A stretch of DNA of 64,000 bases from the NCBI RefSeq assembly GCF_016482785.1, contig NZ_JAEMXM010000003.1:248001-312000 (forward strand), in the 5' to 3' direction. The notes below the pieces were generated by a model that saw nothing but the letters and a program-made list of their open reading frames with translations, was not told the DNA's origin and did no database searches. The position numbers and the translations under genes are program-made. Positions 43,850 to 51,854 of the stretch are shown here, in pieces. The number at the start of each line of letters is the position of its first letter. Position 1 is the stretch's first letter. The stretch comes from Paenibacillus alkalitolerans. GTDB lineage: Bacteria > Bacillota > Bacilli > Paenibacillales > YIM-B00363.

Positions 43850-44200
43850 TTATAGATGGATTAAAATATTGACAAGTTTCCCGAACGGATCTCTAACGTA
43901 AAAACGCCGCACACCCCATGGTTCATTAGCTGGTCCATACTCAATTGGAATTCCTGCTTCTTTTATCCGAGCTAGTGCATTATCAAGATCATCAACTTCA
44001 ATCGACAAATCAGGTACCGGTGTCCCGGAGCCACCTTCTGAAAGGAAACTAATTTGAATGTCCATTTTCTCATGCGAGCCGTAGGTTGAAATAAATTCCA
44101 GATTCATTAATTGATCAAGTCCAAGTACTTCCTCGTAGAAGTACCTTGCTTTGGTAATATCCTGTGTTTCAACATTGGCAACAATTCGTTTAACCTTCAT
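43850..44200 (-). CDS. VOC/glyoxalase superfamily protein
   Basis: 116 residues. One vicinal-oxygen-chelate module: VKRIVANVETQDITKARYFYEEVLGL at the start, and the C-terminal GVRRFYVRDPFGKLVNIL. Such proteins are metal-dependent or metal-free dioxygenases, fosfomycin- or bleomycin-resistance proteins. Start ATG 44200 after GGGAGGTGG. Confidence 0.83.
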   Translation of the reverse strand: MKVKRIVANVETQDITKARYFYEEVLGLDQLMNLEFISTYGSHEKMDIQISFLSEGGSGTPVPDLSIEVDDLDNALARIKEAGIPIEYGPANEPWGVRRFYVRDPFGKLVNILIHL

Positions 44201-44285
44201 TCTTACCACCTCCCAGTTGCTATTAATTTCTACAATCACTACAAATAACCCTTGTTAAAGGTCTTCCCAGAGTTGACCTTTCACA

Positions 44286-44306
44286 CTATATTGGGTTACG
44301 ATATAG
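44286..44306 (+). promoter_or_regulatory. PadR-type operator
   Basis: CTATAT-N9-ATATAG dyad; a further ATATAG lies at 44326. It is placed 36-56 bases before the PadR start, in the likely promoter. TTGACC at 44274 could be the -35 element. Confidence 0.5.
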
Positions 44307-44341
44307 AAACTACATAAGATCATGATATAGAGGTGAAGCGA

Positions 44342-44674
44342 TTGAGTAAGACGGAACTGGTCAAAGGCAGTACCGAAGTCATTATCTTATCCCTATTATC
44401 CGAACATGCTATGTATGGGTACGAATTAGCTCAAAAGGTTGAAAACGAATCCGAAGGATTCCTCCGTTTTCGGGAAGGTACGTTGTACCCTGCGTTAAAA
44501 AAATTAGAAACCCAAGGATTGTTGGAAAGCTATTGGCAGGACTCCAGCGAAGGTCCGCGCCGTAAATATTATAAAATCACCAACACGGGCAAAAAAGCAT
44601 TATCCGATTTAAAAAAAGAATGGAATGTGTTCCAACGGGTGATGAACAAGATCGTAGGTGTGTCCCATGGCTAA
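44342..44674 (+). CDS. PadR-family regulator
   Basis: 110 residues. PadR winged helix: KGSTEVIILSLLSEHAMYGYELAQKV, FREGTLYPALKKLETQGLL, PRRKYYKITNTGKK. It starts at TTG 44342 after AGAGGTGAAG; a GTG nine bases upstream overlaps the site. It overlaps the next gene by 8 bases. PadR plus a downstream membrane protein with an N-terminal helical domain is a recurrent pair in Firmicutes. Confidence 0.88.
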   Translation: MSKTELVKGSTEVIILSLLSEHAMYGYELAQKVENESEGFLRFREGTLYPALKKLETQGLLESYWQDSSEGPRRKYYKITNTGKKALSDLKKEWNVFQRVMNKIVGVSHG

Positions 44675-45479
44675 GGAAACGGAATTTACGGATTACGTAA
44701 GGTCCTTTACCCAGTCATTGCCTATTAATTCACATGAAAAAGACGAACTGCGGGAAGAATTGGAACGGCATTTGGTTGAACTGATGGCCCATTTTATAGA
44801 GCAAGGCCATTCCAAAGAGGAAGCAGTAAAACGAGCAATGGGACAATTCGGCGATCCTGAAGAGCTGCAGCCCGAATTTCAAAAAAGCCATATTCCTTCT
44901 TGGAAACAACACATGAGTAAAGAAATCCTGATTTGGCTTATTTGTTCGGTGGCAGCGTCCGTTGGCCCTAGCCTGCTCATTAACGCCCATTTTACACCAC
45001 TTTTCGTGGTTGCCCCTTTAATGTTTCTTATTATTTGCGCCTTGTTGTACCACGGGGTTATCCAAAGAATACGGCACCCTATTTTATGGATCGCCATGTT
45101 TCTTCTGTTGTATGGCACTTTCACGTGGGATATGATTCAAGACCACTCGTTCAATCTCTATATGGAAGAACTCGTAACCGTTCGATTAGGCAATGAAGGA
45201 TTGGCTACCCTCTCCATCTTCCATCTGTTATGGGTTGGCGTTCTCTTACGATTTCAGCATAAGGGATGGCGCGGCCCGGCACGTACCAGCTATGAGTATT
45301 GGGCAATGCTTATCATTGCAGTCTATATGGTAAGAGCCGAGTTTTTAACGAATTCGGGGGAAGGGAAAGTATTACTTCTTAACACCTTTTTGCTGTATGT
45401 TTTCTTCCAGCAAATGATCGAAAGAGAAATGGTTGTAAAGATAAAAAATAAAATGAAACATTGGCTGGTTCAAGGATGA
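44667..45479 (+). CDS. PadR-linked membrane protein (HAAS-type N-domain)
   Basis: 270 residues. N-terminal 75 residues: DELREELERHLVELMAHFIEQG and KRAMGQFGDPEEL, the HAAS/permease-prefix signature. Then five to seven membrane helices (for example VVAPLMFLIICALLYHGVI, PILWIAMFLLLYGTF). ATG 44667 overlaps the PadR gene. It may interact with PadR at the membrane. Followed by dispersed repeat copy 3. Confidence 0.78.
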   Translation: MAKETEFTDYVRSFTQSLPINSHEKDELREELERHLVELMAHFIEQGHSKEEAVKRAMGQFGDPEELQPEFQKSHIPSWKQHMSKEILIWLICSVAASVGPSLLINAHFTPLFVVAPLMFLIICALLYHGVIQRIRHPILWIAMFLLLYGTFTWDMIQDHSFNLYMEELVTVRLGNEGLATLSIFHLLWVGVLLRFQHKGWRGPARTSYEYWAMLIIAVYMVRAEFLTNSGEGKVLLLNTFLLYVFFQQMIEREMVVKIKNKMKHWLVQG

Positions 45480-45500
45480 AGGAAATATCCGCAAAGGCCT

Positions 45501-45580
45501 AGCTAACGGATTACGATAGTGGAGCAGCGTGCGTACGGCAGCTGCTCTATCGTTTTATTGAATACGAACGGGTAGATTAC
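45501..45580 (+). repeat. dispersed hairpin repeat, copy 3
   Basis: AGCTAACGGATTACGATAG, then GGAGCAGC ... GCTGCTC, then ATCGTTTTATTGAATACGAACGGGTAG. Likely the terminator of the upstream operon. Confidence 0.75.
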
Positions 45581-45716
45581 TGCAGTATCAATGTATTTTC
45601 CTCATTATCGATAAAAGCAATTTTATACAAATTCTATGTTATGCATTAATGGGATAATTATGAAAGCATGGTATTGTTTCTTGGCATCGTCTAATAAAAG
45701 ACGGAGGTGAAACCAA

Positions 45717-46229
45717 ATGAAGGTTGTAGTTACGAACTATAATGTTAAATGGGAACGCATGTTCCGAGAGGAAGCTGAAAAAATTAAAAATGTTTTTGTC
45801 TATGAGTTAATTGAAATCCACCATATTGGCAGCACATCTGTTCCTGGATTAAAAGCTAAACCTGTCATTGATATCATGCCGGTTGTAAAAGATATCGAAA
45901 AAATTGATTTGTTTAACGAACAAATGACAGGTCTTGGTTACGAATGTATGGGGGAGTTCGGGATAAAAGGAAGAAGATATTTTAGAAAAGGCGGAGATAA
46001 TAGAACACATCAGGTACATGTATTTCAGGTAGATAACAAGGAAGATATTAATCGGCATTTGGCTGTAAGAGATTACCTCCGAACACATGCTGAAGAAGCA
46101 AACTTGTATGCGTATTTAAAGGAGAATCTCGCCAAACAATTCCCTAAGGATATTGTGTCGTATAATAACGGTAAGGATGCGTTTGTGAAAGAACTTGAAC
46201 GAAAAGCCTTGAACTGGTATGTGAAATGA
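45717..46229 (+). CDS. GrpB-family (UPF0157) protein
   Basis: 170 residues, nucleotidyltransferase-like fold. Hallmarks: NVKWERMFREEAEKI and IHHIGSTSVPGLKAKPVIDIM around residue 35-55 (Gly-Ser motif with Asp), later NRTHQVHVF. Biochemical function of GrpB proteins is unproven. ATG 45717 after CGGAGGTG. AT-rich, located in the repeat-punctuated series of short genes. Confidence 0.88.
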   Translation: MKVVVTNYNVKWERMFREEAEKIKNVFVYELIEIHHIGSTSVPGLKAKPVIDIMPVVKDIEKIDLFNEQMTGLGYECMGEFGIKGRRYFRKGGDNRTHQVHVFQVDNKEDINRHLAVRDYLRTHAEEANLYAYLKENLAKQFPKDIVSYNNGKDAFVKELERKALNWYVK

Positions 46230-46331
46230 ATAGTTAAGAAATGCGATGATCTTAAAGAAACAGCGAATAAACAGCAATATATATTATGTCATTCCGCTAT
46301 CGAATTACAAGAGCACAACGACAGAGCACAG

Positions 46332-46385
46332 CGATGGAGCCAATCCATCGCTTTTCTGCATTGTTTAACAAACGGGAGAATAGTT
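46332..46385 (+). terminator. terminator of the GrpB-type gene
   Basis: GCGATGGA/TCCATCGC with a 5-base loop, then TTTTCTGC. TTTAACAAACGGGAGAATAG, which follows at 46365-46384, resembles the dispersed repeat core. Confidence 0.7.
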
Positions 46386-46442
46386 AAACAAGGATTGAAA
46401 CCTTGCTGGTGGGTTAATATGTGAAGTGTAGGAGGGAGTTTT

Positions 46443-46856
46443 ATGTCAAACCATATATTTATTGCAACAATGAAGCCGATTGAAGATTTAAAATATGTAT
46501 TTGAAAGATACAATTTTGGTATTGGTTCAGGTGAGGATTACCGTATTGGTTGTAATTTACCCTTAACATTGCCATATGTTTATGAGATTTATGGATATGA
46601 AAAACTCTCCCTTATATCTTTTTTAGAAGAATTTATGGAGTTTGGTGATGTAGTTGAGATTTATGAATACTGGGAGGGTCAAGCATTACCAGAATCGATA
46701 AATGTTCCTAAAGAAGCAAGGACAATCAACCTTTTACAACGTACATATAAGGATGAATTCGGTGAATATCAATTTGACAAAAGGAATTGGATGGAGGAGC
46801 TTGCAACTCGTACAGTGGTTTCAAATCGAAGCGTCACAACATTTGTAAAATATTAA
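46443..46856 (+). CDS. hypothetical protein, 137 aa
   Basis: Starts at ATG 46443 after AGGAGGGAG. Acidic, soluble, with aromatic-rich stretches (LPYVYEIYGYEKL, EFMEFGDVVEIYEYWEG). Size and composition recall small immunity or phage-derived proteins, but no family is recognised and no toxin gene is adjacent. Followed by repeat copy 4. AT-rich compared with the flanking core genes. Confidence 0.6.
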   Translation: MSNHIFIATMKPIEDLKYVFERYNFGIGSGEDYRIGCNLPLTLPYVYEIYGYEKLSLISFLEEFMEFGDVVEIYEYWEGQALPESINVPKEARTINLLQRTYKDEFGEYQFDKRNWMEELATRTVVSNRSVTTFVKY

Positions 46857-46870
46857 ATTCACCTCTTCAA

Positions 46871-46950
46871 GTAATGGGTAACGTTAGTGGAGCAGCATGC
46901 CACGGCAGCTGCTCCATCGTTTTATTGAACTATCGGGCAGATTTGCACAA
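46871..46950 (+). repeat. dispersed hairpin repeat, copy 4
   Basis: GTAATGGGTAACGTTAGT, GGAGCAGC ... GCTGCTCC, then ATCGTTTTATTGAACTATCG and GGCAGATTTGCACAA. The best-preserved copy of the right end. Confidence 0.78.
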
Positions 46951-47019
46951 TAAATCCCATTTCTCTGTAACAAATGGTGGTATAGTGTTCCATGAACATT
47001 ATACCAGAGAACAATCAGC

Positions 47020-47184
47020 ATGGAATTAGTCATTCAATACAAAAATAATGTAGAAGATACGGATATCGGTAATCGCAAGTTAAAAACTAATCCAACCCAA
47101 TTAATTGAAATCTCTAAAAGTAATATCCCTGAAAATGCCGTGAACATGATCAGCAAAATAACTATAGAAGAGTTTCAGGACTGA
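47020..47184 (+). CDS. hypothetical small ORF (54 aa)
   Basis: ATG 47020 to TGA 47184: MELVIQYKNN at the start and NMISKITIEEFQD at the end. Protein-like but without a clear ribosome site (AGAGAA). It may be a small hypothetical gene or the end of a lost one. Followed by repeat copy 5. Confidence 0.4.
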   Translation: MELVIQYKNNVEDTDIGNRKLKTNPTQLIEISKSNIPENAVNMISKITIEEFQD

Positions 47185-47240
47185 CCGATTTTAGTTGGCG
47201 CAGCGCCGAACAAGAGGGGCTCCACTTCAGATGCTTGCTC

Positions 47241-47310
47241 AACTAACGGGGGCGATAGTTTAGGAGCAGCTTGAAGGTGGCCCCTTTTTGCTTTATTGGA
47301 GCAACGGAAA
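47241..47310 (+). repeat. dispersed hairpin repeat, copy 5
   Basis: AACTAACGGGGGCGATAGTT, AGGAGCAGC, a degenerate stem and CCCCTTTTTGCTTTATTGGAG. Confidence 0.6.
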
Positions 47311-47392
47311 GAAAAAAATGAATAGTAAGTTTTAGATAAAATCTGGTAGAGTTGGCGTTGTGTACTATTGTGGAAGAAAGGGCGTGGTGGCG

Positions 47393-47980
47393 TTGATAAA
47401 AGGCGACATTACACTTGAAGGAAAACGAGTAAGGTTATTACCGGCGTCACATGAACATTTGGATGGGTTGTTCAAGGCAAGTAATCACAGCGAAATATGG
47501 AAGTACAGTCCGTCAACAATGAGTAAGCCTGAAGATTTGGTAACGACAATGTATCAGTGGATGAAGTCAAAAGAGCAGGGATTAAGGTATCCGTTCGTGA
47601 TTTTTGACAAAAGTACAAGTGAGATTGTTGGCAGTACCAGTTACTTTGATATCTCACCGCAAAACAGAAAACTCGAAATAGGTGGAACTTGGTTGGACCC
47701 CAAGGTTTGGAGAACCAGGGTTAATACGGAGTGTAAGTATCTATTATTGAAATATGGCTTTGAAGAATTGAACCTCGTTCGAGTGCAATTCCGTACGGAT
47801 ACAAGAAATGAAAGGTCCAATCGCGCAATTCAAAGAATCGGAGCACAGTTCGAAGGAACCTTGCGGCAAGAGTTGATCATGGAAGATGGGCATATTCGGG
47901 ACTCAAATGTATATAGCATTCTGGATAAAGAATGGGAAGGCGTAAAAGCCAGATTGCTTGGTTATTTGAGAAAAGAATGA
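47393..47980 (+). CDS. GNAT acetyltransferase, RimJ/RimL-like
   Basis: 195 residues. LEGKRVRLLPASHEHLDGLFKA at the start, FRTDTRNERSNRAIQRIGAQFEG (acetyl-CoA helix) and RDSNVYSILDKEWEGVK at the end. This profile resembles acetyltransferases acting on ribosomal protein N-termini or antibiotics; the target is unknown. TTG 47393 or GTG 47384 is possible; AAAGGGCG lies upstream. Confidence 0.85.
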   Translation: MIKGDITLEGKRVRLLPASHEHLDGLFKASNHSEIWKYSPSTMSKPEDLVTTMYQWMKSKEQGLRYPFVIFDKSTSEIVGSTSYFDISPQNRKLEIGGTWLDPKVWRTRVNTECKYLLLKYGFEELNLVRVQFRTDTRNERSNRAIQRIGAQFEGTLRQELIMEDGHIRDSNVYSILDKEWEGVKARLLGYLRKE

Positions 47981-48104
47981 CTAGACGAAGGGGTCACAAA
48001 CACTGTTAGATATTGTCTATTATAGTTCAATCAAGGGAGGATTTTTTTAGATTTATCAAGAATGTTATTAGTGAATCAGCTTACTTTGTTTGAGAGGAGA
48101 ATAG

Positions 48105-48500
48105 ATGGTGGAGCAAATAATAAAGAAAGCAGGACTGACCGGGATAGATGGTGTTTACATCCCTGTTTCCAATCGAAAACAGTCTGAGCATTGGTACATA
48201 GAGCATCTTGGGTTGGAGAATGGGGGAGATTATTTACTTGCGGGTAGGCAAGAAGTTTTCCTACGTGAGCGGTTAGATGAGCAGGTTTTAACCTTTCGGA
48301 CCAACCAATGGCTGGATAGTGGCGAAAACTATGAAATGCCGGTAGTATGCTTTCGAACTTCCGATATTGACGCACTTTATGAGCATGCCCGCTCTAATGG
48401 TATTCGTATCGGAGAAATGATTATACATAGCTGGTTCAGAGAATTCGATTTCTATGACCCGGATGGCAACAAGCTCAAAGTATGGCAGCCGAACGAATAG
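48105..48500 (+). CDS. VOC/glyoxalase family protein
   Basis: 131 residues. GVYIPVSNRKQSEHWYIEHLGLE, VCFRTSDIDALYEHA and FDFYDPDGNKLKVWQPNE are typical VOC segments. No metal His-Glu set can be fixed by eye. ATG 48105 after GAGGAG. Related to, but not a copy of, the minus-strand VOC gene at 43850. Confidence 0.84.
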   Translation: MVEQIIKKAGLTGIDGVYIPVSNRKQSEHWYIEHLGLENGGDYLLAGRQEVFLRERLDEQVLTFRTNQWLDSGENYEMPVVCFRTSDIDALYEHARSNGIRIGEMIIHSWFREFDFYDPDGNKLKVWQPNE

Positions 48501-48571
48501 CATTTGAGACTTAAAGTAAGAACGATCAAAAGGCAAAATGATAACATGAGGTCATTTTCACATGACCATTC

Positions 48572-48669
48572 ACCTAACAGAGACGATAATTCAATAAAAC
48601 AGAAGCGAGGCGGCCGCAGCAAAGATAAAGGTCGCCTCGCTCCGCTAACAGGCACCATAGTTCAATTAT
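48572..48669 (+). repeat. dispersed hairpin repeat, copy 6
   Basis: ACCTAACAGAGACGATAATT and CAATAAAAC, a GCGAGGCGGCC ... GGTCGCCTCGC stem, then GCTAACAGGCACCATAGTTC. The left and right ends are direct repeats of each other. Confidence 0.75.
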
Positions 48670-48764
48670 AAGTGTTTTCTACTCGTTGCTTGTCTGGAGT
48701 AAGTGGTAGACTGGAGTCATTAAGCTTACTATTTGATGCAACGACTGAGCAAGGAGTGCATTGT

Positions 48765-49183
48765 ATGAATTTGTATATTTCAAATGAAACGAAGAGTATG
48801 ACAAAGATTATGTTATAAACAAGATGATTGAATTTAATTTAATGCATTTTCCCAATGATCTGAAAGGCAGATATCAAGTGATAAATCTTTTTTTAAAAGA
48901 TGCTGACGGTCGAACTTATGGTGGACTCATTGGTGAAATATGCTGGAATTGGTTGGAGGTACGATATATTTATGTGGACGAAGACCTTAGAAAATTAGGC
49001 TATGGAAAAAACCTTCTATTGGAAGCTGAAAAAATTGCAAAAGGAAAAAAATGCGAGTTTATAAAATTAGATACCTTGAGCTTTCAAGCATTAGATTTTT
49101 ACAAAAAACAAGGTTTTGAAGTGTTTGGAACGATTCAAAATGCAGGTGGGCATACACATTATTATCTGAAAAAGGACCTTTAG
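48765..49183 (+). pseudogene. GNAT acetyltransferase with an N-terminal frameshift
   Basis: AAGGAGTG precedes ATG 48765, which reads MNLYISNETK. The GNAT frame continues at 48797 (YDKDYVINKMIEF) and runs intact to 49183 with YIYVDEDLRKLGYGKNLLLEAE (acetyl-CoA site). Loss of one base at 48795-48796 separates the two. If this is not a sequencing error, only the 119-residue part from ATG 48824 could be made, without strand 1. Confidence 0.7.
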
Positions 49184-49200
49184 AGCCTCGTTGAGAAAAT

Positions 49201-49230
49201 AAGCTAACGGCAGTATAGTTCAGCGTGCAG
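49201..49230 (+). repeat. dispersed repeat, copy 7 (left end only)
   Basis: AAGCTAACGGCAGTATAGTT followed by CAGCGTGCAG; the right half is missing. Confidence 0.55.
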
Positions 49231-49359
49231 TTACGCCCACGATTAAAAAATGAAATTGATTAGCGTTCAGAATGACAGAATCGGAAGGTAAAATTTGACG
49301 GGTAAAACCTCCTCCGGTAAAATCAAACACAATTTTAGGCCGAGGGAGGCGCGAGTGAA

Positions 49360-50004
49360 ATGGGGGACATTAACGACGGGGAAAAAATGTCGGGCGCATT
49401 ACCATCAGAAGAGAAATGGTTATGGCTGGCCCAGAGTATTTCTCGATTTTCCAATCCTTTGTATATCGCGCCTCCGTTCTATTTGGTCGTTGCGCTCGCA
49501 ACTGCTCCGGACTTTATCCTGGGATTATTGTGGTGGGCGCTCATAGGTGCGGGGGTCTCGGCAATTCCGTTTTTGGTCGTCCGGCGGGGAGTGCGTCGCG
49601 GTCATTACTCGGACCACCATGTGAGCAAGAGGGAGCAGCGATTGATTCCGTTCTTGATTGCAGTCGGATGTATGGGCATCGTTTTGGCGATTTCGGTACT
49701 CTTGAAGGTTTCTAATGAGCTGATTGGAACGATGGCGGCCATGACCATCGCATGTGTTCTTGCTCTTGTGATCACGCACGCTGCACGTTGGAAGATCAGT
49801 TTGCACCTCATTGGCATATCCGGAGCGGTTACTTCTCTAGCTCTATTATTTGATCCGTATTTTCTTCTCCTATTTCCATTAATCGTCCTCGTGGGATGGT
49901 CGCGTTGGATGGTAAACGCCCACACCCCGCTGCAAATATGCGCAGGTTCTTTGCTTGGCATCGGTGTAACAGCCGTTGTGTACATGTTATTCGGTCTGCT
50001 CTAA
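49360..50004 (+). CDS. PAP2-like membrane phosphatase, degenerate
   Basis: 214 residues with about six membrane helices. WKISLHLIGISGAVTS and VGWSRWMVNAHTPLQICAGSLLG correspond to the second and third PAP2 motifs. The first motif (K-x6-RP) is not clear, so activity is doubtful. Lipid phosphate or undecaprenyl pyrophosphate would be the usual substrate. ATG 49360 with GGGAGG upstream. Ends convergent with the nitroreductase gene. Confidence 0.7.
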   Translation: MGDINDGEKMSGALPSEEKWLWLAQSISRFSNPLYIAPPFYLVVALATAPDFILGLLWWALIGAGVSAIPFLVVRRGVRRGHYSDHHVSKREQRLIPFLIAVGCMGIVLAISVLLKVSNELIGTMAAMTIACVLALVITHAARWKISLHLIGISGAVTSLALLFDPYFLLLFPLIVLVGWSRWMVNAHTPLQICAGSLLGIGVTAVVYMLFGLL

Positions 50005-50067
50005 TGTCGAGCCTCGGAGTCTACAGTCAGCCGAGCGTAAAATTGCCGCGAAGCGTGACAACCTCCG

Positions 50068-50700
50068 TCAAAATCCGTTCCAGACGATCGTCTGTTCCAC
50101 CGGGAAGCGGGAGGTGGGACGTGCAGGCGCGGCAGCCTTGCCGATTGCGACCAACATGACCGGAACATAACGCGGCGGGACGTTGAACGCCTCGACGAAT
50201 TGACCGGCGTCGTATCCGCCCATCGGACACGAATCGAGACCTTTCGCCTTCGCCGCGAGCATGAGCTGCATTGCGGCCAGCGATGCGTTGCGAAGCGCTT
50301 CATCTCTCGGCACGGCAGGCACGTTGGCGTATGCATTTTCAATTTGACCGATGAGGGCGGACTTGACGTTCTCCGGCATCAGCCCGGCTTGCACGGCGGC
50401 TCCATAGACGGCTTCGGCGTTCAGATTAGCCTGAAGGTCTCCCAATATGGCGACGACAACCGAAGCTTCTACGACTTGCTTTTGACCATATGCGATAGGC
50501 AGCAGCTTCTCTTTGGCCGCCTGGTCGGTGATGGCGAGAAACTTCCAATGCTGAAGATTCCAGGACGACGGAGCGCCGGCCGCAATCTCCAGAAGCTCTT
50601 TGATCTCTTGTTCGCTCAGTTTGTGTGCTGCATCATAATGCTTGACGGAATGACGTTCCCGGACTACAGTGAAAAAATCGGTTTGCGTTACAGGTGGCAT
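50068..50700 (-). CDS. nitroreductase family protein
   Basis: 210 residues. RERHSVKHYD, AAGAPSSWNLQHWKF and AAKAKGLDSCPMGGYDAG are the FMN-binding and dimer motifs. It belongs to a different subgroup from the gene at 9207. Site AGGAGC before ATG 50700. NAD(P)H-dependent reduction of nitro compounds or quinones is the usual activity. Confidence 0.9.
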   Translation of the reverse strand: MPPVTQTDFFTVVRERHSVKHYDAAHKLSEQEIKELLEIAAGAPSSWNLQHWKFLAITDQAAKEKLLPIAYGQKQVVEASVVVAILGDLQANLNAEAVYGAAVQAGLMPENVKSALIGQIENAYANVPAVPRDEALRNASLAAMQLMLAAKAKGLDSCPMGGYDAGQFVEAFNVPPRYVPVMLVAIGKAAAPARPTSRFPVEQTIVWNGF

Positions 50701-50757
50701 TTTGCAATCAGCTCCTTGGAATAATTATCCGTAAAACTTAAATTTTTATCCGACTCA

Positions 50758-51783
50758 TCAAGCCTCGGCCTCGGCGCGGTCTGAATTGAACATTCGCGTC
50801 TCCGCTTTCTTTCTCCCCGAAAGGAGATTCGCTCCCGTCACCCCGGCAATAATCAGCACCGAACCGATGATATGGTACGGCATGATTTCTTCTCCGAGGA
50901 ACATCGCTCCGGCCGCGATGGATACGACTGTAGACAAATTGCCGAACACGCTCATTTTGGAAGCTTCGATTTTAGACAAGGCGTAATTTGCCGTTAACGC
51001 CGAGACGAGTGAGGACATGACCCCAAGGTAGAGGACCGATCCGATGAAGGTGCCGCTGCCGATCGGTGTGAGAAGGCGCTCCAGCGTTCCGGCAGTCACA
51101 TGAGCGGTGAGCGAAGCGGCAAGAAATGCGGCGAATGCGATTCCCAACATCAAATAGGTGATTTCCATGGGAGTATACGTTCTCAATAGTGACCGGGCCA
51201 ACACGCTGTAACCGGCGATAACAAGACACGACAAGAACAACAGGAAAATTCCCTTCATGTTCGATAAATCGATGCCGCTTCCCTTCATAATAAAAATGAA
51301 TACAACGCCGCTTACTGAAAGAAATATTGACAGCTTCTGCAGAACGGTTGTCGCTTCCTTCAGAAATATAAAGGCCAGCACCATCGTCAAGACCGGTGTG
51401 AAGGCGAACAGGATGCCTCCTTCGGCAGATGTTGCGTGCTGCAACCCGAACGTTTGAAGCGTGAAAAATCCGAGCGGGTACATCGTTGCCAACAGAAGCG
51501 CTTTGTACAACGGTTTGCCGCTGTAGTTCAATCGAACCCGGCCGAACATAACCGGAATCGACATAACCGCAAACGCCGCGCCGAAACGGTACATTAACGT
51601 ATCGATGGGTTGGGCGTGTTCAAGCGCCAGCTTTGTAAACAAAAACGAAAATCCGATGATCGCCGCGTTCAGCACCGCACATAAATAAGCAAATTTCAGT
51701 GTTTTTGGTTGTATGACGGTTTTCCCCTCTCTTGTATCCGTTACCTGAATGGTAAAGATAAATGCCGTTGCGTACAATAGCAT
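50758..51783 (-). CDS. EamA-type (DMT) permease
   Basis: 341 residues with ten membrane helices in two EamA repeats (the second opens near GIFLLFLSCLVIAGYSVLA). ATG 51783 is the only clear start, but it adds about 21 residues. AGAGGGG lies before GTC-ATA (about 51720), where related proteins would begin MIQPKTL. So the original start may have mutated to GTC. Divergent from the MocR regulator at 51855, which probably activates it. Substrate unknown, possibly an amino acid or drug. Confidence 0.83.
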   Translation of the reverse strand: MLLYATAFIFTIQVTDTREGKTVIQPKTLKFAYLCAVLNAAIIGFSFLFTKLALEHAQPIDTLMYRFGAAFAVMSIPVMFGRVRLNYSGKPLYKALLLATMYPLGFFTLQTFGLQHATSAEGGILFAFTPVLTMVLAFIFLKEATTVLQKLSIFLSVSGVVFIFIMKGSGIDLSNMKGIFLLFLSCLVIAGYSVLARSLLRTYTPMEITYLMLGIAFAAFLAASLTAHVTAGTLERLLTPIGSGTFIGSVLYLGVMSSLVSALTANYALSKIEASKMSVFGNLSTVVSIAAGAMFLGEEIMPYHIIGSVLIIAGVTGANLLSGRKKAETRMFNSDRAEAEA

Positions 51784-51786
51784 TTT

Positions 51787-51808
51787 ATCGATACTGTATC
51801 GATACAGT
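51787..51808 (+). promoter_or_regulatory. MocR-type direct-repeat operator
   Basis: ATCGATACTGT and ATCGATACAGT, two 11-bp direct repeats exactly one helical turn apart, between the DMT and MocR starts. TATAAT at about 51822 is the likely -10 for the MocR gene, and the repeats sit near its -35. Confidence 0.6.
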
Positions 51809-51854
51809 TGGCCAGGTTTTATATAATGAGTAAAGAAGAGCGAGGGGAAGCAGC

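Noticed and set aside
38735-49230. Integron cassette array with attC sites.
   Set aside because: Ends are direct or mixed and lack the RYYYAAC/GTTRRRY inverted pair; no integrase in the window. Kept only as a dispersed repeat.
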